From NCBI GenBank assembly GCA_002305505.1, contig DBRC01000004.1:609-10630 (forward strand): DNA of 10,022 bases, written 5' to 3'. The notes beneath the pieces are model-generated. The model was not told where the DNA came from. It made no database searches and was given only the letters and a program-made list of their open reading frames with translations. Source of the DNA: Prevotella sp. UBA1378 (GTDB taxonomy: Bacteria > Bacteroidota > Bacteroidia > Bacteroidales > Bacteroidaceae). Of this stretch, positions 1 to 8,282 are shown piece after piece. Numbering within the stretch: position 1 is the first letter of the stretch; each line of letters begins with the position of its first letter. Made by a program: the position numbers and the translations under genes.

Positions 1-213
1 GTGCAGCTCTACCGCAAGGTAAAGGCGCTGACGGGCCTGTCGCCGGTAGAGCTGATCCGCAAGGCAAGGGTAGTCCGGGGCAAGAAACTGCTGGAGACCA
101 CCGACAAATCAATTTCCGAAATCGCCTACGAGGTAGGATTCACGGCTCCGTCGTACTTCTCCAAGTGCTTTAAAGACGAATACGGCATACGCCCGAACGA
201 AATCAGCAAATAA
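1..213 (+). CDS. HTCS/AraC-family regulator, C-terminal fragment (5' end outside window)
   Basis: This is the last 70 codons of an AraC-family DNA-binding domain. The frame is open from base 1, so the gene starts upstream and the GTG at base 1 is not a credible start. The visible part covers the end of the first helix-turn-helix (VQLYRKVKALTG-like, read here from QLYRKV) and the complete second one. The AraC signature runs over residues 38-68, with SISEIAYEVGF, the S-YFSKCFK helix and the closing YGIRPNE. This wording is typical of the output domain of hybrid two-component systems, which sit in the inner membrane of Bacteroidales and activate a neighbouring polysaccharide utilisation locus when the periplasmic sensor binds a sugar. 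In the B. thetaiotaomicron levan locus the HTCS BT1754 senses fructose. The fructan genes downstream suggest the same role here. A stand-alone AraC regulator cannot be excluded because the sensor part is not visible. Confidence 0.88.
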   Translation: MQLYRKVKALTGLSPVELIRKARVVRGKKLLETTDKSISEIAYEVGFTAPSYFSKCFKDEYGIRPNEISK

Positions 214-243
214 GCGCCGGTACGTCGGCAGCATATTTATTCG

Positions 244-288
244 AAACATCCTTCCGCAATCATCCCCTGTCGCGGAAGGATGTTTTTT
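244..288 (+). terminator. Rho-independent terminator of the regulator gene
   Basis: A perfect 14-bp inverted repeat (244-257 aaacatccttccgc; 272-285 gcggaaggatgttt) encloses a 14-nt loop. A run of six T follows at 283-288, partly inside the 3' arm. It lies 31 bases after the regulator stop codon and separates that gene from the downstream operon, which therefore needs its own promoter. Confidence 0.93.
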
Positions 289-330
289 CTGAGAAAAATC
301 GTTCATCCGACAGCAAAAATGTTACATTGT

Positions 331-360
331 ATCAATTTTTCTATACCGTGAACTATTTTT
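331..360. repeat. Possible activator-binding direct repeat upstream of susC promoter
   Basis: Two 10-base units, atcaattttt (331-340) and aactattttt (351-360), match at 8 of 10 positions and are exactly 20 bases apart, about two helical turns. The second unit ends 25 bases before the -7 box, where an AraC-type activator would touch RNA polymerase. AraC/HTCS proteins usually bind direct repeats at about this spacing. The region is AT-rich, so chance similarity is a real alternative. Confidence 0.35.
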
Positions 361-385
361 TAAGGGGCTTGATGGATTTAGTCAT

Positions 386-393
386 TACTTTTG
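386..393 (+). promoter_or_regulatory. Bacteroides-type -7 promoter box for the susC operon
   Basis: TACTTTTG matches the Bacteroidetes primary sigma -7 consensus TAnnTTTG exactly. No convincing TTTG -33 element is found 19-21 bases upstream, as expected of a promoter that depends on an activator. Transcription would begin near 398-402, giving a leader of roughly 25-35 nt before the ATG at 426. The placement also rules out the in-frame ATG at 327 as the susC start, because it lies upstream of the promoter. Confidence 0.7.
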
Positions 394-425
394 CGGCAAA
401 TAAGAATAACTTTAAAAACCTAAAA

Positions 426-3400
426 ATGTTTCGGATGGAAAAACTTAGATTATTACTGCTGGCCACAGCGCTCTGCATCTTCTGCAACATTGCATACGCG
501 CAGAAAATAAATGTGAGCGGTACAGTGGTCGATTCAGACGGGAATACCGTCATCGGAGCCACTGTCATGGAAAAAGGCACTGCAAACGGAACTGTTACGG
601 ACTTAGACGGGCAATTCAAACTGCAGACAGAACAAGGCGCCGTTATCACCATAACTTATATAGGATATGAGACGGTGGAAGCTAAGGCACGGCCCGGCAT
701 GAAAATAACGCTTAACGAAAACTCCAAACAGCTAAGCGAAGTCGTCGTGACGGGATATACTACTCAACGCAAATCGGATTTAACCGGTGCCATATCGGTA
801 GTCAGCGTGGATGAAATAGCCAAACAGAACGAAAATAACCCGATGAAAGCCCTTCAAGGACGAGTACCGGGAATGAACATCATTGCCGACGGTTCCCCTT
901 CTGGGTCGGCCATGATACGTATTCGCGGCGTAGGAACACTCAACGACAACGACCCTCTATACATTATCGACGGCGTTCCGACAAAAGCCGGCATGCACGA
1001 ACTGAACGGCAACGACATCGAGAGTATACAGGTGCTAAAAGATGCGGCTTCTGCCTCCATCTATGGTAGCCGCGCTGCCAACGGCGTAATTATCATCACG
1101 ACGAAAAAAGGCAAGAGCGGGAAGATAAAGGTGGATGTAGACGCATCCGTGTCGGTTTCGAAGTATGTCCATAAGATGGACGTGCTCAATGCCAAGGAAT
1201 ACGGACAGGTGATGTGGCAGGCTTATGTCAACGACGGCATGGACCCGAATACCAACGGCTTGGGGTATCATTACGACTGGGGATATAATGAAAGCGGATA
1301 CCCGGTATTAAACGGTATCATGATGTCGAAGTACCTTGATGTAAACGGCACCACGCCGGCGGCAGACACCGACTGGTTCGACCAAACCACGCGTACCGGC
1401 GTCGTACAAAACTACAATGCGGCCGTGAGCAGCGGCTCGGAGAAAAGCAGCAGCTATTTCTCGTTGGGTTATTATAAGAATCTTGGCATCATAAAGACGT
1501 CCGACTTCAACCGCCTTTCCGCACGCATGAACACCGAGTATAAACTCATCAACAATATGCTGACGGTGGGCGAACACTTTACGTTGAACCGTACATCGGA
1601 AGTGCAGGCTCCGGGAGGATTCCTTGAGAACGTATTGCAGTTCAACCCCTCACTGCCCGTCTACACCCGCGACGGGGCGTATGCTGGTCCCGTGGGCGGT
1701 TATCCCGACCGAGAGAATCCCGTTGCCCGCCTTACCCGCAACAGCGACAACCGTTATACCTATTGGCGTATGTTCGGGGACGCATACGTGAACTTAAACC
1801 CTTTCAAAGGATTTAACATCCGTACGACGTTTGGCCTCGACTACTCACAGAAGCAGCAGCGCATTTTTACTTTTCCCGTAACGGAAGGAAATGTGGCTAA
1901 TACCAAAAACGCCGTTGAACCTAAGCAGGAACACTGGACTAAATGGATGTGGAATGCCGTTGCCACCTACAACTTGCAGGCTGGCAAGCATAGTGCCGAC
2001 GCCATGGCCGGTGTAGAGCTGAACCGCGAGGACGACGTATGGTTCTCCGCATACAAGGAAGGGTATACGATCCTGAACACCGACTACATGTGGCCTGACG
2101 CAGGTTACGGAACGGCACAGGCTTACGGTTCGGGTTCGGGCTACTCGCTCGTGTCTTATTTCGGAAAACTTAATTACAACTTCAACGATAGGTACATGGC
2201 ATCTTTGACTATCCGTCACGACGGCTCGTCGCGTTTCGGCAAGAATAACCGCTATGCTACATTCCCTTCGATTTCGGCAGGCTGGCGCATCAACCGCGAA
2301 AACTTCCTGAAAGACGCATCTTGGGTAGACGATCTGAAACTGCGGGCATCATGGGGGCAGACGGGTAACCAAGAAATTTCAAATATCGCACGTTACACGG
2401 TTTACGTAAGCAATTACGGCGTAACTGAAAGCGGAGGACAGAGCTACGGAACCTCTTATGATATAGGCGGAACGAACGGAGGAAAGACACTCGACTCGGG
2501 TTTCAAACGCAACCAAATCGGAAACGATGACATAAAATGGGAGACAACAGAGCAAACGAACATTGGTCTTGATTTCTCTTTCTTAAACAGAACGCTCTAC
2601 GGAAGTTTCGACTGGTATTTCAAGAAAACCAAAGACATTCTCGTGCAAATGGCAGGCATCGCCGCAATGGGTGAAGGAAGCGTACAATGGATTAATGCCG
2701 GCGAGATGGAAAATCGCGGTATAGAATTCAATATAGGCTACCGAAAAACGACAAGCTCGGGCCTGAAGTATGACATAACGGGCAATGTCTCCACTTATCG
2801 TAATAAGATAACGAAACTGCCGGCAACAGTTGCAGCCAACGGCACATTCGGCGGCAATGGAGTGAAGAGCGTTGTCGGTCATCCAATGGGGGCGCAAGTA
2901 GGCTATGTAGCCGACGGCATTTTCAAGAGCCAGGATGATATCGACAATCATGCCAAGCAAGAAGGTGCCGGCATTGGACGTATCAGGTGGAAAGACCTGA
3001 ACGACGACAACGTTATCACGGAGGCCGACCAAGACTGGATATACAGCCCTGTGCCCGACTTTTCTTACGGCCTCAATATCTATTTAGAATATAAGAATTT
3101 CGACTTTACAGCTTTTTGGCAAGGCGTACAGGGAGTAGACATCATTTCCGACCTGAAGAAACAAACCGATATATGGGCCGGACTGAACATCGGTTTCCTA
3201 AACAAGGGAACGCGCTTATTGGATGCATGGAGCCAAAGCAATAAGGACAGCGACATTCCTGCGCTAACGCTCTCCGATAACAACAACGAGAAGCGCGTGT
3301 CGACCTATTGGGTTGAGAACGGCAGTTACCTGAAACTGCGTACCATCCAGTTCGGGTATAACTTCCCCAAGGCTGTTGCCGGAATGCTCGCTATGGAGCG

Positions 3401-3536
3401 CTTACGCATGTATCTTAGTGCACAGAATCTGCTGACCGTCAAGAGCCGCAGCTTTACCGGCGTAGACCCCGAGAATCCCAACTATGGTTATCCAATCCCT
3501 CTCAATATCACATTCGGAATTAATGTAACTTTCTAA
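426..3536 (+). CDS. susC: SusC-like TonB-dependent outer-membrane glycan (fructan) transporter
   Basis: This is the outer-membrane barrel that imports oligosaccharides, powered by TonB-ExbBD and capped by the SusD lipoprotein encoded next. From the ATG at 426 it is 1036 aa, normal for SusC. The signal peptide is residues 1-25, with likely cleavage at AYA|Q. A CarboxypepD_reg-like beta-sandwich follows (about 28-103: INVSGTVVDSDGN..IGATV). The SEVVVTGY TonB-box-like segment is at 104-111 and the plug is about 118-230 (MKALQGRVPGM, IRIRGVGT, PLYIIDGVP, GSRAANGVIIITTKKG). The 22-strand barrel ends in ITFGINVTF with the C-terminal Phe used for BAM assembly. An in-frame ATG at 327 was rejected because it precedes the promoter and spoils the signal peptide. 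ATG 435 (MEKLRLLLL) is an equally plausible start. The family does not fix the substrate. Fructan is inferred from the DUF4960 and GH32 neighbours, as in BT1763. Confidence 0.95.
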   Translation: MFRMEKLRLLLLATALCIFCNIAYAQKINVSGTVVDSDGNTVIGATVMEKGTANGTVTDLDGQFKLQTEQGAVITITYIGYETVEAKARPGMKITLNENSKQLSEVVVTGYTTQRKSDLTGAISVVSVDEIAKQNENNPMKALQGRVPGMNIIADGSPSGSAMIRIRGVGTLNDNDPLYIIDGVPTKAGMHELNGNDIESIQVLKDAASASIYGSRAANGVIIITTKKGKSGKIKVDVDASVSVSKYVHKMDVLNAKEYGQVMWQAYVNDGMDPNTNGLGYHYDWGYNESGYPVLNGIMMSKYLDVNGTTPAADTDWFDQTTRTGVVQNYNAAVSSGSEKSSSYFSLGYYKNLGIIKTSDFNRLSARMNTEYKLINNMLTVGEHFTLNRTSEVQAPGGFLENVLQFNPSLPVYTRDGAYAGPVGGYPDRENPVARLTRNSDNRYTYWRMFGDAYVNLNPFKGFNIRTTFGLDYSQKQQRIFTFPVTEGNVANTKNAVEPKQEHWTKWMWNAVATYNLQAGKHSADAMAGVELNREDDVWFSAYKEGYTILNTDYMWPDAGYGTAQAYGSGSGYSLVSYFGKLNYNFNDRYMASLTIRHDGSSRFGKNNRYATFPSISAGWRINRENFLKDASWVDDLKLRASWGQTGNQEISNIARYTVYVSNYGVTESGGQSYGTSYDIGGTNGGKTLDSGFKRNQIGNDDIKWETTEQTNIGLDFSFLNRTLYGSFDWYFKKTKDILVQMAGIAAMGEGSVQWINAGEMENRGIEFNIGYRKTTSSGLKYDITGNVSTYRNKITKLPATVAANGTFGGNGVKSVVGHPMGAQVGYVADGIFKSQDDIDNHAKQEGAGIGRIRWKDLNDDNVITEADQDWIYSPVPDFSYGLNIYLEYKNFDFTAFWQGVQGVDIISDLKKQTDIWAGLNIGFLNKGTRLLDAWSQSNKDSDIPALTLSDNNNEKRVSTYWVENGSYLKLRTIQFGYNFPKAVAGMLAMERLRMYLSAQNLLTVKSRSFTGVDPENPNYGYPIPLNITFGINVTF

Positions 3537-3550
3537 AAACCAAGAAAACA

Positions 3551-5284
3551 ATGAAAAAGACAATACACACGGGTTTAATATCGCTTGCATTGTTGTGTGG
3601 CGGCTGCTCCGATTTCCTTGACGGGCAAACTCCTCAAGGGACTTTGAGCGACGAGCAAGTGAAAGATCCTAAGTACGTGGACAATTTGGTGATTTCCGCT
3701 TATGCCGTATGGATCTCGGCAGAGGATATCAACTCTTCGTTCTCCATGTGGAACTTCGACGTGCGGAGCGACGATGCCTACAAAGGCGGGAACGGCACAA
3801 GCGACGGCGACGTGTTCCACCAACTGGAGGTGTCGCAAGGCATCCTCACCACCAACTGGAACATCAACGATATGTGGCAGCGCCTTTATAACTGCATCTC
3901 GCGCGTCAACACGGCCATCGCCCTGCTCAGCCAAACCGACGCTACTGCTTATCCCCTTAAAACTGAACGCTTAGCGGAGATGAAGTTCCTCCGGGCTTAC
4001 GGCCATTTTCTGCTGAAGCGCTTGTATAAGAATATACCGTTCGTGGTAGACGAAAACTTGAAAACAGAGGAGTACAACAATCTCTCGAATACGCAATACA
4101 CGAACGATGGGGGCTGGCAGCTCATCATCGACGATCTAGAAGAGGCATACGCTGTGCTTCCGGTAAAACAAGATCAAGTGGGGCGCCCCTCGAAGGCTGC
4201 TGCTGCTGCCTTCCTTACAAAGGTTTATCTCTACAAGGCTTACCGTCAGGACGATGCCCGGACGAACGAGGTAACCAGCATCTCAAAGGACGATCTGAAG
4301 AAAGCAGTAGAATACAGCGAAGCTGCCATCTACAAAGCTGGCGGTTACGACCTGGAAGCCGATTTTCACAACAACTTCCGGCCGGAAACTTTATATGAGA
4401 ACGGTGTTGAGAGCATCTGGGCAATGCAATACTCCATGAACGACGGCACCACCTACGGCAACCTAAACTGGAGCTATGGATTAATTGTACCGAATATACC
4501 CGGCGTTACCGATGGCGGCTGCGACTTTTACAAGCCAAGCCAGAATATGGTGAACGCATTCCGCACCGACGCAAACGGGCTTCCTTATCTTGACGACTTC
4601 AACAAGAACGATTATGACAAAAACAAGGATTATGCCGACCCACGCCTATTCCTCACGGTGGGGATTCCCGGACTGCCATACATGTTCAACAAGAAATACA
4701 TCATGGACGAAAGCGCCGTCTGGAGCCGGTCGAACGGACTTTACGGCTACTATGTCACACTGAAACAAAATGTGGATCCTGATGGACAATATCTGATTAA
4801 GGGCTCTTGGTGGGGCACGCCGATGAACCGTATCGTCTTCCGCTATGCCGACGTGCTTTTGGAGCGTGCCGAAGCACTTGTGCAGCTCAACGACGGGCGC
4901 ATAGCCGAAGCTGTAGACCTTGTGAACCGCGTCCGTGCACGTGCCAAGCAAAGTATCGGTTCCATCGCCGACTATGAGAGTACATACGGAGTGAGGCTGA
5001 ATATACGGAACTATTCCGGAACCTACGGTCAGGCAGAGGCCTTGAAGATTGTGAAGATGGAACGCCGCTTAGAGATGGGCATGGAAAGCGAACGCTTCTT
5101 CGACCTCGTGCGTTGGGGCGAGGCTGCTACAGTGCTCAATAAATATTACGCGGAAGAGGCCAATGATTGTTCTATTTATTCGGCGGCCAACTTCACTAAG
5201 AACAAAAATGAATATCTGCCGATACCTTATGCACAAGTTGCAGCGTCAAACGGCAATTACACACAGAATATAGGAGGGTGGTAA
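3551..5284 (+). CDS. susD: SusD/RagB-family surface glycan-binding lipoprotein
   Basis: This protein forms the lid of the SusCD importer and binds oligosaccharide at the cell surface. It is 577 aa with a lipoprotein signal ending at Cys19 (LLCGGC|SDFLD). The -3 position is Cys instead of the usual Leu/Val/Ile, which is a weak point in the lipobox. The SDFLD following the Cys is very common in SusD proteins. The SusD-like N-terminal region includes the TPR-like helices (RLYNCISRVNTAI, AEMKFLRAYGHFLLKRLY, KAAAAAFLTKVYLYKA). The C-terminal RagB/SusD region carries FRYADVLLERAEAL and the family hallmark ESERFFDLVRWG near residues 510-520. The protein ends NIGGW. It starts 14 nt after susC with an A-rich leader and no Shine-Dalgarno sequence, usual for Bacteroidales. 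The binding residues for fructan cannot be assigned from sequence alone. The nearest characterised analogue by context is BT1762. Confidence 0.95.
   Translation: MKKTIHTGLISLALLCGGCSDFLDGQTPQGTLSDEQVKDPKYVDNLVISAYAVWISAEDINSSFSMWNFDVRSDDAYKGGNGTSDGDVFHQLEVSQGILTTNWNINDMWQRLYNCISRVNTAIALLSQTDATAYPLKTERLAEMKFLRAYGHFLLKRLYKNIPFVVDENLKTEEYNNLSNTQYTNDGGWQLIIDDLEEAYAVLPVKQDQVGRPSKAAAAAFLTKVYLYKAYRQDDARTNEVTSISKDDLKKAVEYSEAAIYKAGGYDLEADFHNNFRPETLYENGVESIWAMQYSMNDGTTYGNLNWSYGLIVPNIPGVTDGGCDFYKPSQNMVNAFRTDANGLPYLDDFNKNDYDKNKDYADPRLFLTVGIPGLPYMFNKKYIMDESAVWSRSNGLYGYYVTLKQNVDPDGQYLIKGSWWGTPMNRIVFRYADVLLERAEALVQLNDGRIAEAVDLVNRVRARAKQSIGSIADYESTYGVRLNIRNYSGTYGQAEALKIVKMERRLEMGMESERFFDLVRWGEAATVLNKYYAEEANDCSIYSAANFTKNKNEYLPIPYAQVAASNGNYTQNIGGW
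5272..5277 (+). promoter_or_regulatory. Shine-Dalgarno-like AGGAGG before the DUF4960 gene
   Basis: AGGAGG lies inside the last susD codons, 9 nt before the ATG at 5287. It supports that ATG over the in-frame GTG at 5278, which would abut the AGGAGG. It is the only strong Shine-Dalgarno match ahead of a gene in this operon. It may be coincidental, since it encodes part of the SusD C-terminus. Confidence 0.45.
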
Positions 5285-5286
5285 CG

Positions 5287-6660
5287 ATGAAGAAAACATT
5301 ATTTTTACTGTTTGCAGTGTTGGCATTCACAGCCTGCAGCGACGACAATACATCGGATATGCAGCTCGACGGAGACTGCATGGTAAACGAACTGGCACTT
5401 GACGGATATGAAGGGACGCCCGACCTAATTACACGTACCGTCACTGTAAGGATTCCGGAAAAATACGATGCTGCCATGATGAGCGTCACAAAACTGACAC
5501 TGAGCAGCGGAGCCAAGGGAACCATAAAACAAGGCGACATGCTCAATCTTACCGCTCCACATGTCATCCGCGTAACCAACGGCGACACTTATCTCGACTG
5601 GATCGTCGGCGTGAAACACGATGAAGCCAAAATCAAGGCATTCAAGATAAACGACACCTACACAGGGATTATTGACAAGGAGAAGAAAACTGTATCCGTT
5701 TTCGTTCCAGAGACGCTCAACCTCACGGCGCTGATTCCCACCATTACCATCAGCGACAATGCTGTCATATCGCCGGCAAGCGATATACCTACCGATTTCT
5801 CGAAACCGGTTGAATACACGGTGACTAACAATACTGCCACCAGCGTATATACCGTAACGGTGACCCCGATAGGCAAGCCCGAGGCGGTTTATGTAGGTCT
5901 CGCAAGTGGAATGGGCCAGCTTAACATCGAAGAACTGACGGCCTGCAAGTGGATGCTGGAAAACATACCCAACTCGCTTTATGCTTCGTTCGATGACATC
6001 AAGAAAGGTACTGTCAACCTAAGCGAATGCAAGGTTATCTGGTGGCATTTCCATAAAGACGGAGGTGTGGACGGTAAGAACGCATTCGAGGCAGCTGCCC
6101 CCGTAGCGCTGGCGGCAGCCGTGAAGCTGCGCGACTACTACAACAACGGCGGTTCGTTCTTCTTCACGCGCTATGCAACCAATATGCCTGCATTTATCGG
6201 GGCTGTGAAGAACGACGCTTGTCCGAACAACTGCTGGGGACAGAATGAGGCTGAAGCCGAAACGGTAAGCGGGCCATGGAGTTTCTCCATCGCGGGCCAT
6301 ACTGACCATGCATTGTTCCAGAACCTGGTGATGAACAGCAGCGAGCCGAACAGCGTATATACCTGCGATGCCGGCTACCGTATCACTAATTCTACAGCAC
6401 AGTGGCACATCGGTACCGACTGGGGCGGTTATGCCGACTATACAGCTTGGCGCAATGAAACCGGAGGCACGGATATCGCTTACGGCGGCGACGGTGCCAT
6501 CGTGGCGTGGGAATTCCCTGCTACGGGCGGTAACGGACAGATACTCTGCATCGGTTCGGGCTGTTACGACTGGTACAGCATCAGCGATGTGACGGGACAT
6601 TATCATGCCAACATTGCCAAGATGACAATGAATGCATTCAATTACCTGATGAACAAATAA
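5287..6660 (+). CDS. Surface glycan-binding lipoprotein, Ig-like repeats plus DUF4960 (BT1761-like)
   Basis: This 457-aa lipoprotein sits in the SusE/F position. The signal peptide ends in the lipobox FTAC at Cys17, and SDDN follows, an acidic pattern like the Bacteroides surface-export signal, so the protein should face outward. Residues about 29-110 and 111-195 look like two tandem Ig-like/DUF5018-type beta domains (ending WIVGVK and YTVTVTP), which act as spacers from the membrane. Residues about 197-457 match what I recall as DUF4960, known from BT1761, the surface levan-binding protein of B. thetaiotaomicron. The domain is rich in aromatics that could stack on sugars (VIWWHFHKDG, WHIGTDWGGYADYTAW, GSGCYDWY). 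Its strand-helix order also resembles a ThuA/class I amidotransferase-like fold. It starts 2 nt after susD and probably delivers fructan to SusCD and the GH32. No catalytic function is evident. Confidence 0.85.
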   Translation: MKKTLFLLFAVLAFTACSDDNTSDMQLDGDCMVNELALDGYEGTPDLITRTVTVRIPEKYDAAMMSVTKLTLSSGAKGTIKQGDMLNLTAPHVIRVTNGDTYLDWIVGVKHDEAKIKAFKINDTYTGIIDKEKKTVSVFVPETLNLTALIPTITISDNAVISPASDIPTDFSKPVEYTVTNNTATSVYTVTVTPIGKPEAVYVGLASGMGQLNIEELTACKWMLENIPNSLYASFDDIKKGTVNLSECKVIWWHFHKDGGVDGKNAFEAAAPVALAAAVKLRDYYNNGGSFFFTRYATNMPAFIGAVKNDACPNNCWGQNEAEAETVSGPWSFSIAGHTDHALFQNLVMNSSEPNSVYTCDAGYRITNSTAQWHIGTDWGGYADYTAWRNETGGTDIAYGGDGAIVAWEFPATGGNGQILCIGSGCYDWYSISDVTGHYHANIAKMTMNAFNYLMNK

Positions 6661-6673
6661 AAACAGAAACAGC

Positions 6674-8266
6674 ATGAAAACAAGAGCATATTTGATGATG
6701 ATAGCTGCCTGCATGGCTATGCCGCTTGCCAGTTGCAGCAGCGAAGAGTCGGCAGCGGAACAGAAAGATTGGTCGACAGCCACTTACTTCAAATCTGTCG
6801 ATGAACGTATACAAGGCACTTACTACAAGCCCTACAGCGGCTACGTGGGCGACCCCATGCCGTTCTACGACCCTGTAGCAGGCGATTTCAAGATTCTCTA
6901 CCTACAGGATTTCCGTCCAAACCCTGTAGGCACTTACCATCCCATTTGGGCTGTGTGCACAGCCGATGCCGCCAATTATACATCGTTGGGCGAACTGATT
7001 CCTTGCGGAGGCATTGCCGAACAGGACGCAGCCATCGGCACCGGCTCGACAGTATATAACGAGAGCGACAAACTGTATTACACATTCTATACGGGACATA
7101 GATATCAGCCTGACTCTAACGAAAACGGCGAAGCGGTGATGGTTGCCACGTCTCCCGACTTCAAGACATGGACAAAGAGCCGCACATTCTTTTTGAAGGG
7201 TGACGACTATGGCTATAGCAAAAACGAATTCCGCGACCCGTTTGTCTTCAAAGGCGACGACGGCAAATACCACATGCTCGTGTCGACACTGAGCGGCAGC
7301 AAAGGAACTATTGCCGAATTTACCTCGACCGATCTAAAGGCATGGGTACACGAAGGAGCATTCATGACGATGATGTGGGACCGTTTCTATGAATGCCCCG
7401 ACGTATTCAAGATGGGCGACTACTGGTACTTGGTTTACAGCGAGAAACATGCTGCCCTGCGCAGAGTACAGTACTTTAAAGGCAAGACCTTGGCCGACCT
7501 GAAAGCCTGTACGGCCAACGACGCAGGTCTTTGGCCCGACGGCCATGAAGGATTCCTCGACAGCCGCGGCTTCTATGCCGGCAAGACTGCCAGCAATGGT
7601 ACTGACCGCTTTATATGGGGATGGTGCCCGACGCGTACGGGCAACGCAAATATCGAAGTAGGCGCCTATCCTAACGAGCCCGAATGGGGCGGTAACTTGG
7701 TTGTCCACCGCCTTATCCAGCATTCCGACGGAAGCCTTACGCTGGGCGAGATAGTTGCCGTGGCCAGCAAGTATAACCAAGCAGCCGGCACGACCGTTGT
7801 TGCACAGAACCGGGCCACCCAAAGCGGAGCTGCCTATTCACTGAGCGGCGACAGTGCCTATATACTTCTGAGCAGACTCGGATACCACAACAAACTGTCG
7901 TTTACCGTTAAAACATCCAATAATTGGGATAAATTCGGAATCTCTTTAGTACGGGGTACTGATTCAAGGAAATACTATACAATGGTGGTCAACCCGGAAA
8001 GCGAAAACACCCGTAAAGTGAATTTCGAAGAAGAGGGTGCCGAGGGCATAGGCTTCGTGAGCGGCATCGATGGTTATGCTTTCGCCCGCCCGGCAGACAA
8101 CACATATCATATAACTATTTATACGGACAACAGCGTATGCGTGATGTACATCAACGACGTGTGCAGCTATACCAACCGCATATACGGCATCCAGAAAAAT
8201 TGCTGGAGCATCAATAACTATGGAGGTTCGATTGAAGTCAGCGACATAAAACTAATGCAATATTAA
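6674..8266 (+). CDS. GH32 surface fructanase lipoprotein, probable endo-levanase (BT1760-like)
   Basis: This 530-aa lipoprotein has the lipobox LASC at Cys21 followed by SSEE, consistent with surface display. It hydrolyses beta-fructosidic bonds by the retaining GH32 mechanism. All three acidic landmarks are present: nucleophile Asp60 in YVGDPMPFYD (replacing the classical WMNDPNG), Asp188 in the FRDPFVF block (RDP motif), and acid/base Glu240 in YECPDVF (EC motif). The spacings of 128 and 52 residues equal those of the BT1760 triad as I remember it (D41/D169/E221). The five-bladed propeller spans about 45-345. A C-terminal beta-sandwich, likely DUF4975, spans about 350-530 and ends NRIYGIQKNCWSINNYGG. 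Surface location with SusCD and a DUF4960 protein points to endo-cleavage of levan. Inulin or exo-activity cannot be excluded from sequence. It starts 13 nt after the DUF4960 gene. Confidence 0.9.
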   Translation: MKTRAYLMMIAACMAMPLASCSSEESAAEQKDWSTATYFKSVDERIQGTYYKPYSGYVGDPMPFYDPVAGDFKILYLQDFRPNPVGTYHPIWAVCTADAANYTSLGELIPCGGIAEQDAAIGTGSTVYNESDKLYYTFYTGHRYQPDSNENGEAVMVATSPDFKTWTKSRTFFLKGDDYGYSKNEFRDPFVFKGDDGKYHMLVSTLSGSKGTIAEFTSTDLKAWVHEGAFMTMMWDRFYECPDVFKMGDYWYLVYSEKHAALRRVQYFKGKTLADLKACTANDAGLWPDGHEGFLDSRGFYAGKTASNGTDRFIWGWCPTRTGNANIEVGAYPNEPEWGGNLVVHRLIQHSDGSLTLGEIVAVASKYNQAAGTTVVAQNRATQSGAAYSLSGDSAYILLSRLGYHNKLSFTVKTSNNWDKFGISLVRGTDSRKYYTMVVNPESENTRKVNFEEEGAEGIGFVSGIDGYAFARPADNTYHITIYTDNSVCVMYINDVCSYTNRIYGIQKNCWSINNYGGSIEVSDIKLMQY

Positions 8267-8282
8267 TTCAACTAAAAACAAG

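Noticed and set aside
327..425. Upstream in-frame extension of susC starting at ATG 327
   Set aside because: It runs through the -7 promoter box at 386-393 and would put 33 residues ahead of a clean signal peptide. ATG 426 (or 435) fits both promoter and signal.
214..425. CRISPR, tRNA, insertion-sequence ends or invertible-promoter repeats in the intergenic region
   Set aside because: The only strong inverted repeat is the terminator at 244-288. No spaced repeats, cloverleaf or transposase remnants are seen.
2583..3032. 149-codon open frame on the minus strand inside susC
   Set aside because: It is antisense to conserved barrel-coding sequence, with low-plausibility composition and no neighbouring signals.
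5278..5286. GTG start for the DUF4960 protein
   Set aside because: It overlaps the susD end and directly abuts the AGGAGG. The ATG at 5287 gives a standard MKKTLFLLF lipoprotein signal with proper spacing from AGGAGG.
6019..6783. 254-codon open frame on the minus strand
   Set aside because: It lies antisense across the DUF4960 gene and the GH32 start, with no recognisable domain. It is best explained as a shadow of the real coding frame.
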